Source of the DNA: Poteriospumella lacustris
Taxonomy: Eukaryota; Sar; Chrysophyceae; Chromulinales; Dinobryaceae
Assembly (NCBI GenBank): GCA_008000375.1
Contig: SMOI01000182.1
Coordinates: 10,972-66,796 of the forward strand
Direction: 5' to 3'
Length of the DNA: 55,825 bases
This document shows positions 11,449 through 23,864 of the stretch, one piece after another. Under the pieces are notes generated by a model. That model was given only the letters and a program-made list of their open reading frames with translations. It made no database searches and was not told the origin of the DNA. A program made the translations under genes and the position numbers. Numbering within the stretch: position 1 is the first letter of the stretch; every line of letters starts with the position of its first letter.

Positions 11449-12610
11449 CCAGTCGTACCTCCAGCGCAAGTTCGCACTGCCCGGCGCCGCCGCCGCGCCG
11501 CCGCTGACGTCGTCGTCATCGTCGCTACCGCCGCCACCGCCGCCGGCGGCTGTCGGCGCCGCGTCACCGGCCGATCGCCAGCAGAACTCGCCGAAGGCGA
11601 AGCCGCCGGCGATCGGCTCGCTGCTGTCGCTGGCGCCGCTGCTGAACTCGTTCCTCGGCCCCGCGACGCCGCCCTCGCCGCCCTCGCCACCGCCACCGCC
11701 ACCGCCACCGTCGCAGGTGCGTCGCCCGGCGCCGCGCGTGCAGCGCTCGCCGCCCGGCGACGTCGTCGTGGGCACCGCACGCGAGGAGCTCTTCGCGTCG
11801 CACCTGCTGCTGGCCTCGACCGGCACCTGCGCGAAGACGACGCCGCCGCCGCCGCGTCGCCCGGCGCGTGCCGCGTCGCTCAACGCCTCGTCCGCCGCGG
11901 CGGTCGACGAGGCCGTCGTCGATGGCTACGCGGCGTTCTTCCCGGCGCCGGGAGAGGCGGCCGTGCAGCTGTGCGCGCTGAACAACTGCCAGGTGGCGCC
12001 CGCCGCCTTCCTCCACTTCGCCGAGCTCGTCAAACAGAGCGTCAAGCGCCTGAAGCGCGAGTTCCCCGCGCTGCAGCTCGCTGGGGCGGCCGTCCAGACG
12101 GCGGTCGCGGCGCACAGCGACGCTCGCGACCGTCTGACCCCGCCGCCGCCGCCCAAGCGCCGCCTTGACGACGTCGCAACGGACACCGACGGTCGCAACG
12201 GCACTGCGGACGCGGTGGACGTCGCCCCTGCGAAGGGCGTCGCGCCTCACGCGCTGCCGACGGCGCCCGGCGGTCTGCGCGCGCAGATGCTGCAGCTGCT
12301 GTCGTTTCCCGACGTCCACGTCGCTGGCAACGCCGCCCCCGAAGCCCCGGTGACGCCCGCGCGGCGCCGCAACTACTGGTACGCGCTCCACGGCAACTAC
12401 GTGACGGGCGAGGCGGAGAAGTGGCAGCTCATGCAGCACGCGGGCTTCTGGCTCGTGCCCAACGCCTCTGCCTCTGCCTCTGCCTCTGCCTCTGCCTCTG
12501 CCTCTGCCTCTGCATCTGCCGCAGCGGACGCGTCACCTGCGCCCCGCCTGGACTTCACGCAGTGTCTGGCCTTCCCGCACCGCACGGCCCCCGCTGCGGC
12601 CGCACCGTAG
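8547..12610 (+). CDS. Nucleotide-diphospho-sugar transferase with giant low-complexity insert
   Basis: A type II membrane glycosyltransferase resembling the Nucleotid_trans family (plant RRA/RGXT-like), probably Golgi. Exons are 8547-9334, 9427-9611, 9681-9810 and 9889-12610, giving 1274 residues; every junction is GT-AG and in phase. The ATG at 8547 starts a short basic stretch and one hydrophobic anchor (about residues 5-20). The catalytic DVD motif (D228, D230) is in FVDVDVVVLQD, and GEDPRYF, NTGFH and FPH-type segments follow. After ALRWEQNG (about residue 390) comes some 650 residues of Ala/Asp/Gly/Pro/Gln-rich sequence, including a polyglutamine run. Domain-like sequence resumes near residue 1060 (LCALNNCQVAP) and 1194 (YALHGNYVTGEAEKW), which fits the end of the fold. 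A missed intron in exon 4 is possible. The donor sugar is unknown. Confidence 0.8.
11415..11447 (+). repeat. CAG trinucleotide run (polyglutamine)
   Basis: About a dozen CAG codons in a row inside the insert of the glycosyltransferase. It is likely length-variable between individuals. Confidence 0.85.
12464..12516 (+). repeat. TCTGCC hexanucleotide repeat (Ala-Ser run)
   Basis: Eight or more tandem copies of a GCCTCT/TCTGCC unit encode alternating Ala and Ser near the C-terminus of the glycosyltransferase. Confidence 0.85.
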
Positions 12611-13086
12611 CCGCTCACCGTAGCCGCTCCTCGTCGGCGGAAGTGTTTTCTCCGCCGCTGCCATCGCATTCGTTCGCCAGGGAGCTCCACCGCGAGCCCC
12701 TCGTCTGTTGATTTTGATCCACTTTCTCGTGCTGGCGGCGTTGACCGTTGCGGGTGAAACCAACGCGACTTCGCCGCCATAACCCGAGACCGCAGTCGCC
12801 ACTAGTGTATTGCGCTCTCATCCCTGTTTTTGTACCATCTCTAAGTGCCAGCCACATCGCACCACACCGCCCGTCCTACACGCCGTTATCGCACACCGCC
12901 TGTATGCAAAGGTCGTTCTGTTGCTTCGTGAGAGGAGAGCAGCCACAGCTGTCCGTGTGTCAGTGGGACTGTGGCGGTGCGGCGGGCGAGGTGCCTGCTC
13001 ATCATCATCCCGCACAGATCACCACACAGACACACAGACACACAGACAACGTCTGGGTCAGGACACCGAGGTGTCGCGTGTCCCGT
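12611..13086. other. Intergenic between glycosyltransferase and ubiquitin-S27a
   Basis: About 475 bp with no supportable gene. It starts with two copies of a 13-bp word (CACCGTAGCCGCT at 12603 and 12616), the first overlapping the stop codon, and has a short ACACAGAC microsatellite near 13024-13048. The ubiquitin promoter region follows in the palindrome arm. Confidence 0.5.
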
Positions 13087-13226
13087 GCGGCCTCACCACA
13101 GAAACGCGACCGCTGCCACTCGCCGCAGTGACCCACACCCAGCGAAGCACTCGGACTGGCCTCGTTGCTGGCCTTGTCTGCTCTATCGACTGTCATATCA
13201 ATTTTTTGGTGGTTTGATCAACCTGA

Positions 13227-13718
<492 letters not shown>

Positions 13719-13804
13719 ATCCTCGGCCGGATCAAGGAAGCCACCAGATCATGAAGACGCGGACGGGCGATCATATCGCCTCCCATCACTGATGGCCCGT
13801 TCGC

Positions 13805-14330
13805 GACCAGCGCTTTAGATTTGTAGCATTTGTAACGTACTTCGGAATGTCGCTTTTGCTGTATTGTTTAAAGTGTATCAAACCACCACTCCGTCTCGTC
13901 TTCTTCTTTGTTCATTCATTGCTGTTGCCTGCTGTGAACTTCGTTATGCTTTCGTTGTGGATGAAGATGTGGTCAAACCTTTTGAGGCTGATAAACAGCC
14001 CCCCTTTGAGATTGTCCCCTTTTCTGACGATGACTGTTCGTGGGCCTTTGCCTCGTGCGATTTATAAAGGCGAATGAAGCTTGTCGCGATTCAGCTTGTC
14101 TTAAGAACAGCCCAGGTGGTTTAGTGACGTTGTCGTCGCGTTATCGTTGGACGTAGTGTCAGTCCCGTGGTTTGCAGCCTATTCTATTTATCAAACCGAA
14201 AGACGAAAGAAGCTATTCACAAATCAGAAAGACAAAGAAACTTGAGGGTTGGTGGTTCGGTGTACTTTAAATAATACAACGAAAGCGATTTGCGAGAGCA
14301 AACGACTAAGTTACAGAATTAAAGCACACT
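13805..14330. other. Palindrome 2 spacer with two separate 3' flanks
   Basis: A 526-bp, comparatively AT-rich stretch without a supportable gene. It carries TGTAA on plus (13831-13835) for the left ubiquitin gene and on minus (14311-14315) for the right one, both about 100-115 nt past their stops. A 76-codon open frame at 13847-14077 has no recognisable features and is probably chance. Confidence 0.6.
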
Positions 14331-15048
<718 letters not shown>

Positions 15049-15215
15049 TGTGGCGCAGGACACAGCGGCCGCAGTGTGTCTCCGTCGGTGCGCCCGTTCT
15101 GGGCAGGTGGCTGGGCAGGTCTGGGGTCTGGGACCACCTCTCCTCTGGTGGCTGTGGAGGGAGAACGACCGTCGAGGAGGAGGCTGGGCGATGAGTTACG
15201 GTTACGGTTATGACT

Positions 15216-17441
15216 TCAGTGTATTCGAACATAGAACAACAAGTACACGCGCTCCGCCGCGTCGAGGGCTTGGTCTGCGGAGATCTGCGTGATCTTGTGG
15301 TCGTCGACACTGCGCCACCGGGTGGCCGTGTCCTCCTCAGCGGACAAGGGCACGTCGTCGACACTCGCACGTACGAGCGTACTGTAGTGTCCACCGGTGG
15401 CCTTCTTTCCGTGGTGCAACACAACAGCGTGCAGACGGTACCGCGGCAGCGACGCGGCATCCTCCGCCTCGCTGTGCGCACCGTCCTGCGGCGACAGCGC
15501 TCCCGACAGACACTCGCGGGGAACGGCCAGGACGTGTGCATACTCCACCGCCGTGTGCATCTTGACGGGCTGGTTCAGACGGTAGTCGAAGGCGAAGCGC
15601 CCGATGTGCAGGATCAACGTCTCGGGCAGCACCTCGAAGCGCGACTGCTTCCGCAGGCTCTCGCTGTCCAGGCTCTGCACACACAGTCACAGTCACAGTC
15701 ACAGTCACAGTCACAGACGTCGGTGAAGGGCAGACGACAGTTCAACGCGCTCTCACCTCTTCGGCGAAATAATTGATCAGGGCGTCGCGCACGGTGACAC
15801 GGCCGTGCGCCGGACCGCTGCCGGGCGACGGCGCGCGGAGGTTCAGCGTGAGACAGTGAAACTTCTGGAACGTGATGCTGCACATCTTCTTCGTCTTGTA
15901 CACCACCTCCGACCGCAACAGCCCGTGACACAGACGCGGAATGATGGACGGCGCAAACAAATCCCGCAGGGCCTGCGCTTTGGACGCCGCGTCGACGGTG
16001 ACCTGTTTCACGGCGGGCGGCTGCGACCGTCGCACCGTCGCCCACTCGTCGGTCGCCCCCGCCACAGTCATCGTCGCCTGTGCGAGCTGCTCAGATGTCT
16101 GCTGGTACGCCGGCAGCGACTGAATCAGCGCCGTCAGCAGGCCGCGCTCGTCAGTCGTCAGCAGCACCGACGCGGCGCCGTTGAGCTCCTCGTGCAGCGC
16201 GTCCAACACGAACGTGAGGAACTCCATCGCGTCCTGCTGCGAGTTGTTGCTGCCGGCGGCAGAGGCGGCCTTCGTCCGACGAGTCGTCGGTGCGACGGAG
16301 ATAGACGACGCGTTGGTCGACTGTTTGAGTGTGTCGGCCAGCGACAGCGCCGGCTTCGCAGTGGCCGCCGTCACGTCGTCGGCGCTGGACAGCTGCAGCT
16401 GGTCGAAGGCCTCCGCCAGTCGAAGTGTGCCACTGACGGACTCCTTCAGACCGTCGCCGACCTCGTCGCTGACTCGGTGGCCCTCGCGATGCACCAGCGT
16501 GTCGAAGGAGGAGCAAAGGCGCGGCATCGCCTCGCTCGCCAGGACGCAGTCCTTGTGGCGCGCCGAGCTCGCCACCGACGCGGTGCGACGCGACTTGCCG
16601 CCGCTTGACGCCTCCGACAGCGAGGGGTTGTCGAGCTCGACGGGGTTGACCAAGAACTGCCGTGCGAAGCGCAGCATCTCGGACCACAGGGGCAGGTGCT
16701 CGTCAAGCCGCCGGCAGTCGCGGAACGAGTGCAGCAGCCTGCGCAGAGAGTCGACAGCAGCGTCAGGTGATCACGAAGCGATGGAGTATATCGCACAGGG
16801 AGAGCGTACCTTCGGAAGTGCGGCAGGGCGAAGAGGGCCTGCAAGACGCAGTTCTGGAAGCAGTCGCTCTTCGGATTCACGAGGCCGCGCGTCACCAGCG
16901 GACTGGCGACCGGCGACCCCAACGTGCTCGCGTCCTGACACCGCATGCAGAACTCAAACACAGAGAGCGGAGCCTCGTCGAGAACGGTCGCAATGGAAGG
17001 CAATTCGGGCGGCAACTTGGACGCCAGTGCGCTGACGATCGACGAGTAGCCACGCTTCACTCCCGAGTCGGTGACCGTCGAGGTGACGGGCGCGGCCGCC
17101 TCTTCGTTTTGCAGCCCCGACGGGGTCGTTGAGTCGACTGCAGACGAAGCTGTCTTGGATGGCGTGCTTGCTGCAGCCTTCTGTGGAGTTGCAACTGGCG
17201 CGATGGGCTTCGCCGTGGGCCCTGCGGCGCTTTTCTCCGATCCACTCTTCTTCGCATCCTCACGTTTCTTCCCATCTCTCCTTGAATCAGTGGCGCTGTT
17301 GATACGTTTGCTGGACTCGCCACGCTTTTCCCGCCTACCGCTGTCCGGCTTCGACGACGAGGGCTTCTTGTTCGGGGTCGTTTTCTTTTGGCGCACCTCC
17401 AGCCATTGCTCCTCTTCGGCCACCTGCTCAAAGTCCTCCAT
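15216..17441 (-). CDS. Ubiquitin carboxyl-terminal hydrolase, USP10-like (C19)
   Basis: A cysteine protease that removes ubiquitin from proteins, closest in layout to USP10/Ubp3. Exons are 17441-16810, 16738-15757 and 15674-15216, giving 690 residues; junctions are GT-AG and in phase. I chose the ATG of MEDFEQVAEEEQ; the frame stays open upstream to another ATG at 17642, but that part is an arginine run. Residues 1-130 are Lys/Ser-rich and disordered. The Cys box is RGLVNPKSDCFQNCVLQAL with Cys194. The NSQQDAMEFL segment, the His box (GGHYSTLV, His634) and RSVDD (Asp662/663) follow. The usual Gly-Asn before the catalytic Cys region is replaced by Lys-Ser, so the oxyanion Asn seems missing. 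The last intron holds an AGTCAC repeat. Confidence 0.9.
15681..15717. repeat. AGTCAC hexanucleotide microsatellite in an intron
   Basis: About six tandem AGTCAC units near the 3' splice site of the last intron of the USP10-like gene. Confidence 0.85.
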
Positions 17442-18872
17442 CGTACCGCAGACACGCAATTCGATCTTCTCGGTTGGTCTACGGCCACGTTCGAAAGAGA
17501 AGTGTCCCGAGGCGACGAACTTGTCGACTCGGAGGCCACCCCACCGACGACGACGGCGACGACGCCGACGACTGAAAACGACGGCCATTCGACCCCAAAC
17601 TAGCCGTCGTCTCCGTCCGCGCAGTTCCTGCTGCCCAATCAACCCTTAACTAGCCGTCGTTCTCTATTGCTCGGCCAGGCGACGCAAAAGTCTCCCAGCA
17701 CCAGCCAGCCTCCAGCCCCCAGCCTCCAGCCAACCTCTCGGGGACTACAGGAACAGGGAGAAGGGATGCAAACAAAGACATTGATGGCACTCCTGCAGGA
17801 GGAATCGTTTACAAGTAGGAGTGGACCAGAAGCCTACAATGACCGTCGCGAGGCTACTGCTAGCGCCTGAGGTACCGGAATCTGCATCTGGTAGACGAGA
17901 TCGCTCATCCTTCATAGTCTGGTCCAGTCAGTTCATTTGGGACGTTAGATCCCGGGCGTTGGGAGCCAGGTGCGACTGCAACACTCGACAGTACTCGACA
18001 ACCGCGTGGCTGTGGTGGCGTCGAGACGAGGATCCCGTCATTGCACTGACTTGGACCCGATGGCAGCTGTTTCGGACGGAGACGCATATCTTCCGACGTC
18101 AGTAACATGTTTGCTCGGGGCGAGCAGTACGCGCCTCGCAAAGCCGTCGATCCGCGGCGAGCTGTGCGATCACGGACCTCGAGACGTTGACCCGGAGCAG
18201 CGAGCGAATCATGAGCGAGGCTTCGACACAGCGTTTGTTCGCAATCCATCAGTACCAGGCGAAGCCATCAAAAGAGTGACTTTCTGGGTCACCGTTTGCG
18301 AGAACCAGTCACTGGCGGACGTGTTCGCCTCTAATACACCGGAACTGCATATTTCTCCAGCGCCATAAAATACGCTGGGGGGGGGGGTTCTGTTCCACGC
18401 TCCAAATCTTCGATACTGTGCTGACTTGCTGCGAACGCAAAGCTATACAGCCAGGAGGTGGATGATCATTGGTTCATACCAGGCGAGGAAACCAGAACTG
18501 GCTGATTGGGAAAATGGTCTATCGAGGAAATGGGATACCATCCGACGAAATTTCTATATCTACTCAACTTCATTGAGTTCATCGCCTGACATAGCACACA
18601 TGCATAATAATGCGGAGGGAGGTTCGACCAATCGTTATCTGCTCTGCATTGAAGCAGAAGATGGTCGACCACTCTGCTGTTCGACGCCTTAACTCACAGA
18701 GAAAGATGGTCTTCTCACCATGACCCTGACCCTAACCCTAACCGTTCGCATGACGGAAGCAGTTGCGTTAATCACGCCGTCAGTGAAGAAAGAGTTGTTG
18801 AATATTGAAGGGGATACCTTTCATGGTTCATCGCCTTCGCCTACCAACTAGTCGTCATCATGCGCACTGTCG
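17442..18872. other. Intergenic, 1.4 kb, with telomere-like tract
   Basis: Upstream of the USP10-like gene the sequence becomes AT-richer and loses coding character. Open frames here (for example 17970-18368) lack recognisable features and have no clear splice sites. It holds a G9-type run near 18377 and the telomere-like tract at 18724-18744. I see nothing else. Confidence 0.5.
18724..18744 (-). repeat. Short interstitial telomere-like tract (CCCTAA type)
   Basis: Three to four units reading CCCTGACCCTAACCCTAACC on the plus strand, i.e. TTAGGG on the minus strand. It is too short to be a telomere and lies inside the window. A TTAGGG tract in the opposite orientation is at 30061-30110. Confidence 0.75.
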
Positions 18873-20957
18873 TCGTCATCATGGACATGACCGTTGCGCC
18901 GGTGGGTAAACTTTGACTCCAAACTCGCCGATGTCTGTAGGCGGCATCGCATTCGACGCTAAAGTCGCCCCCCTCGACGCTGTTCTTTCTTCTTTTCGCG
19001 GATTTCGGAAGGAAAAGGTTCCCAGGCGGCCGATGTGTGGTGCCGTGTGTCGTGCAGGGGTTTCCTCGGCGGCAGGATCGCTTTGGCGACAAAGATACGT
19101 TCGTCGCTTCCCCCGACGAAGTCCAACGTCTGCCATCATCGGTCCTGTCTCACAATCCAATCCAATACTCGTGTGATCTTTTTCATCCACCGCGGACAAA
19201 CAAGTATCAACAATGGGAGGCTCTATGGGAAACCCTATCGATGATGCGACTCAGCAGCGCATCAACGACCGCATCAAGGAAGTTTTGGCCACCTTCGGCA
19301 CGGAATTCTCCAAGGTAAATAAATTATTTGGCGGTCGGCACACCGTGATTAATTTTTTCCGACATCTAACCGAATGTCCTGGTGCGATAGGCCTACACGC
19401 AAGTGGTTATCAACAACGCCAAGGCCGAGTTGACTCCTGAATCCAGCTTGGAGGACGAACTGAAGCTCGACGATGCACCTCTTCCTGAGCAGCCCTTGAA
19501 GACCGGCATGTTGGTGAAGCGCGGTGACGTGAACAAGAACTGGAAGAACCGTTACTTCGTCGCCTACAACGCGAAGGACAACTTCCGCATCGACTATCAC
19601 GACGGCACGGACGAGAAGGGCAAGCTGAAGGGCAGCATCAACTGCGCCGGCTACTACGCCTCCGAGTTCAACTCCGACGAAGTGGCTGAGTACGGCGAGT
19701 CGGGCATCAAGCTGGTTCCTTGGTCGTACCGCCGCCGCACGTGGTACATCAAGTGCGGCGACGCGACCCTGCGCAACGAGTGGATGGATGTGTTCCGCAC
19801 TGCTTGTTGGAAGGCGCGCCCTCCTTCGGATGAGAACAAGACCATCGCCGAAGCCTTCGACATTGCGCTGCGCAACACCCGCTGGAAGTGCTGGATCTGG
19901 GGCTGGTACTACGGAGCCGGTACCGAGGCGGAGCGCTTGGGCGAGCTGCTGTTGGACGTGTTGGACCGTGACATCATCAACGAGGTCATCGGCAACATCG
20001 TCGAGGGTCCCGCGAAGTCCATGACTGTGGACCTGGTGCGCAAGACCATCTCCAGCACCGTCAACGCCGCCTGTTCGTCGGCGTGGGTGTCGTCCGCCGC
20101 GGCCGTGCGCTCGGTGTCGGACAAGATCCAGTCGCAGGTGAAGGACCTGATGAACCCCATCATCGAGAAGCAGAACAACCTGAAGGAGATGATTGTGGGC
20201 CGCGTGTCCGGCACCATCGACCCCTTCTTGGCCGACAAGGGCTCCGCCTTGTTCACGCCGGTGCTGCGCGTGGTCTTCCGCCCGGTCATTCGCGCCTTCA
20301 CTGAGGCCGCCAAGGGCTTCCACAAGCACGTCAGCCAGCTGATCAAGGACAACGAGTTCTCGGGCGATCGCTTCCGATCGACGTTGAACCGCTTGGACTG
20401 GCAGATGGACTGGTGGTCCGGTCCGGTGGGCGAGGCCTACCAGATCGTGTACCGCATGTACACCTCGGACCTCAACGAGATCCTGTCGCTGTTGGCGGGC
20501 GGCTCTTCGTCCATGATCTACAACATGTGCATGGACAAGTTGAAGGTCGTCCTGCACCGCGCCGTGTACACCTTCGGTGCTCGCGCGACGGAGACGTCGG
20601 GTGCGGACCTGAGCCAGATCCTGAGCCACGTCACGGGACTGTTGTTCCACGACTGCTTCATCATGGTGCAGTCGACCGTCAAGCAGATCTTGAACGGTCT
20701 GCTCTCGCCCATGATCACGGAGAACGTGATCAACCCTGCCGGCGCCTTGATCGCGCCTCTGCAGGAGACCATCGACAGCATCCCCATCCCCGGCTTGTCG
20801 GTCCTCTTGGACTTGAACGCGCTGTTGGAGGAGACTGTGGGCGACATCACCGACAACGCCTTGACGGCGGTGCTGAGAGGCTCGTTGAACGAGGTGCGCT
20901 CGGCGTTGAACGACGCCAGCTTGGAGGTGGGCGTGTCCGCTGTGTCGCTGTAAGCGG
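18873..20957. repeat. Palindrome 3, left arm (inverted repeat of 21626-23702)
   Basis: Matches the reverse complement of 21626-23702 (x to 42583-x inside 18907). It contains the complete PH-domain gene plus about 340 bp upstream and ends 4 bp after the stop codon. Differences I found: G/A at 18967 versus 23616, and a 10-versus-3-bp indel at 18897-18906. Both are in the outer flank. Confidence 0.95.
19213..20953 (+). CDS. PH-domain protein with helical C-terminal region, left copy
   Basis: A 554-residue protein of unknown function. Exons are 19213-19314 and 19391-20953, with a 76-nt GTAAAT...GATAG intron in phase 0. The start MGGSMGNP follows an ACA context and offers a Gly2 that could be myristoylated. 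Residues about 70-175 form a pleckstrin-homology domain: KTGMLVKRGDVNKNWKNRYF at the front, a WYIKCGD strand and the hallmark Trp in RNEWMDVFRTACW at the end. The remaining roughly 370 residues are predicted mostly helical (long amphipathic stretches rich in L/I/V/E/K), with no domain I recognise; the overall layout recalls Niban/FAM129-like proteins, but I would not assign it. It probably acts at a phosphoinositide membrane. Codons are moderate in GC, suggesting high expression. Confidence 0.85.
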
Positions 20958-21625
20958 AATCGCGACGCTCAGCGACGGACCACATCGCAGCCGTGACCAT
21001 TTCCTTGTGCAGCAGCATCGGTTTGTCCTCTCGTTATCGCCAAACGAACACGGAACTCGGCCATTTGCTTCCCCGCCGCCATTGACTTACTGCCATCGTG
21101 TCGAATGCCTATTGCATCGTATTGGATTTAACTGTTTCTAACTCAATTATCTCATTTCTCCCACCGCTTCTTCGCCTGTTGTTGTTGGTTGTCGTTTGTC
21201 AGTCTAGTCTGTCATGAGCAGTTGGTCGCTACGTGCGTGCTGTGTCTGTGAAGGACAAGGCTTGTTCTCCGGTGTGTGGCCGCCCTCACTGGCTGCAGAC
21301 AGACACCCTCACTGTATGTGTGTCTGTCAGTGGGCCTGGCAGGGCGGTAGGTCTCTGTGGAGGCGACGTGGACAGACAGACAGACAGACAGCGGAAACAG
21401 AGAAACAGAGGAGAGGGACGGGGCGGTCAACAGGAAGAGATATACGTTAACAAGTGACTCCAATACAATACTTGTCTACACTGTAAGACAAAGGCCGGCC
21501 CGGTCGGGGCGAGTGAGTGGCGGAAGTGAACGAGGCCGGGCATCCCGCCGTACTACGGATAACGACGACAAACAAATGCAGGAAAGGCAGGCTGCGATGT
21601 CGGTGGCTGACTGGACGCTGCCGTC
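20958..21625. other. Palindrome 3 spacer
   Basis: A unique 668-bp stretch between the stop codons of the two PH-domain genes, containing a GACAGACAGACAGACAG microsatellite near 21371-21391. Both genes must end transcripts here. I find no gene in it. Confidence 0.6.
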
Positions 21626-23702
21626 CCGCTTACAGCGACACAGCGGACACGCCCACCTCCAAGCTGGCGTCGTTCAACGCCGAGCGCACCTCGTTCAACG
21701 AGCCTCTCAGCACCGCCGTCAAGGCGTTGTCGGTGATGTCGCCCACAGTCTCCTCCAACAGCGCGTTCAAGTCCAAGAGGACCGACAAGCCGGGGATGGG
21801 GATGCTGTCGATGGTCTCCTGCAGAGGCGCGATCAAGGCGCCGGCAGGGTTGATCACGTTCTCCGTGATCATGGGCGAGAGCAGACCGTTCAAGATCTGC
21901 TTGACGGTCGACTGCACCATGATGAAGCAGTCGTGGAACAACAGTCCCGTGACGTGGCTCAGGATCTGGCTCAGGTCCGCACCCGACGTCTCCGTCGCGC
22001 GAGCACCGAAGGTGTACACGGCGCGGTGCAGGACGACCTTCAACTTGTCCATGCACATGTTGTAGATCATGGACGAAGAGCCGCCCGCCAACAGCGACAG
22101 GATCTCGTTGAGGTCCGAGGTGTACATGCGGTACACGATCTGGTAGGCCTCGCCCACCGGACCGGACCACCAGTCCATCTGCCAGTCCAAGCGGTTCAAC
22201 GTCGATCGGAAGCGATCGCCCGAGAACTCGTTGTCCTTGATCAGCTGGCTGACGTGCTTGTGGAAGCCCTTGGCGGCCTCAGTGAAGGCGCGAATGACCG
22301 GGCGGAAGACCACGCGCAGCACCGGCGTGAACAAGGCGGAGCCCTTGTCGGCCAAGAAGGGGTCGATGGTGCCGGACACGCGGCCCACAATCATCTCCTT
22401 CAGGTTGTTCTGCTTCTCGATGATGGGGTTCATCAGGTCCTTCACCTGCGACTGGATCTTGTCCGACACCGAGCGCACGGCCGCGGCGGACGACACCCAC
22501 GCCGACGAACAGGCGGCGTTGACGGTGCTGGAGATGGTCTTGCGCACCAGGTCCACAGTCATGGACTTCGCGGGACCCTCGACGATGTTGCCGATGACCT
22601 CGTTGATGATGTCACGGTCCAACACGTCCAACAGCAGCTCGCCCAAGCGCTCCGCCTCGGTACCGGCTCCGTAGTACCAGCCCCAGATCCAGCACTTCCA
22701 GCGGGTGTTGCGCAGCGCAATGTCGAAGGCTTCGGCGATGGTCTTGTTCTCATCCGAAGGAGGGCGCGCCTTCCAACAAGCAGTGCGGAACACATCCATC
22801 CACTCGTTGCGCAGGGTCGCGTCGCCGCACTTGATGTACCACGTGCGGCGGCGGTACGACCAAGGAACCAGCTTGATGCCCGACTCGCCGTACTCAGCCA
22901 CTTCGTCGGAGTTGAACTCGGAGGCGTAGTAGCCGGCGCAGTTGATGCTGCCCTTCAGCTTGCCCTTCTCGTCCGTGCCGTCGTGATAGTCGATGCGGAA
23001 GTTGTCCTTCGCGTTGTAGGCGACGAAGTAACGGTTCTTCCAGTTCTTGTTCACGTCACCGCGCTTCACCAACATGCCGGTCTTCAAGGGCTGCTCAGGA
23101 AGAGGTGCATCGTCGAGCTTCAGTTCGTCCTCCAAGCTGGATTCAGGAGTCAACTCGGCCTTGGCGTTGTTGATAACCACTTGCGTGTAGGCCTATCGCA
23201 CCAGGACATTCGGTTAGATGTCGGAAAAAATTAATCACGGTGTGCCGACCGCCAAATAATTTATTTACCTTGGAGAATTCCGTGCCGAAGGTGGCCAAAA
23301 CTTCCTTGATGCGGTCGTTGATGCGCTGCTGAGTCGCATCATCGATAGGGTTTCCCATAGAGCCTCCCATTGTTGATACTTGTTTGTCCGCGGTGGATGA
23401 AAAAGATCACACGAGTATTGGATTGGATTGTGAGACAGGACCGATGATGGCAGACGTTGGACTTCGTCGGGGGAAGCGACGAACGTATCTTTGTCGCCAA
23501 AGCGATCCTGCCGCCGAGGAAACCCCTGCACGACACACGGCACCACACATCGGCCGCCTGGGAACCTTTTCCTTCCGAAATCCGCGAAAAGAAGAAAGAA
23601 CAGCGTCGAGGGGGGTGACTTTAGCGTCGAATGCGATGCCGCCTACAGACATCGGCGAGTTTGGAGTCAAAGTTTATGTAACGGTCATGTCCATGATGAC
23701 GA
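21626..23702. repeat. Palindrome 3, right arm (inverted repeat of 18873-20957)
   Basis: Reverse complement of the left arm with the second PH-domain gene, intron included. The inner edge is at the stop codon and the outer edge is near 23702. Confidence 0.95.
21630..23370 (-). CDS. PH-domain protein with helical C-terminal region, right copy
   Basis: Exons 23370-23269 and 23192-21630 encode the same 554 residues as the copy at 19213-20953; the intron is also the same. The genes converge, their stop codons 676 bp apart. Retention of the intron in both copies shows a DNA-level duplication and not retrotransposition. Confidence 0.85.
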
Positions 23703-23864
23703 TGACAAGGGATAGCACACTGCAAATGGCACATGGCCGATAGATACCATTTTAGGCCTTAGATCTTGTGGAGGATGTCGATAGCTGGCAGATAGATACA
23801 GGTCATCTTTCAAGTTTTGGAGATCGTCTGGCCGTCTAAGTGTCCAGAAGAGCGTCAGCCGCAA

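Noticed and set aside
9849-11507. Long minus and shifted frames in the glycosyltransferase insert
   Set aside because: All frames are open because of repeats; only the frame joining both domain halves has family motifs on each side.
17970-18368. 132-codon frame as a gene
   Set aside because: No domain, no balanced hydrophobic pattern, no splice or poly(A) context; kept as intergenic.
18724-18744. A real chromosome end
   Set aside because: The tract has only a few units and unique genes lie on both sides.
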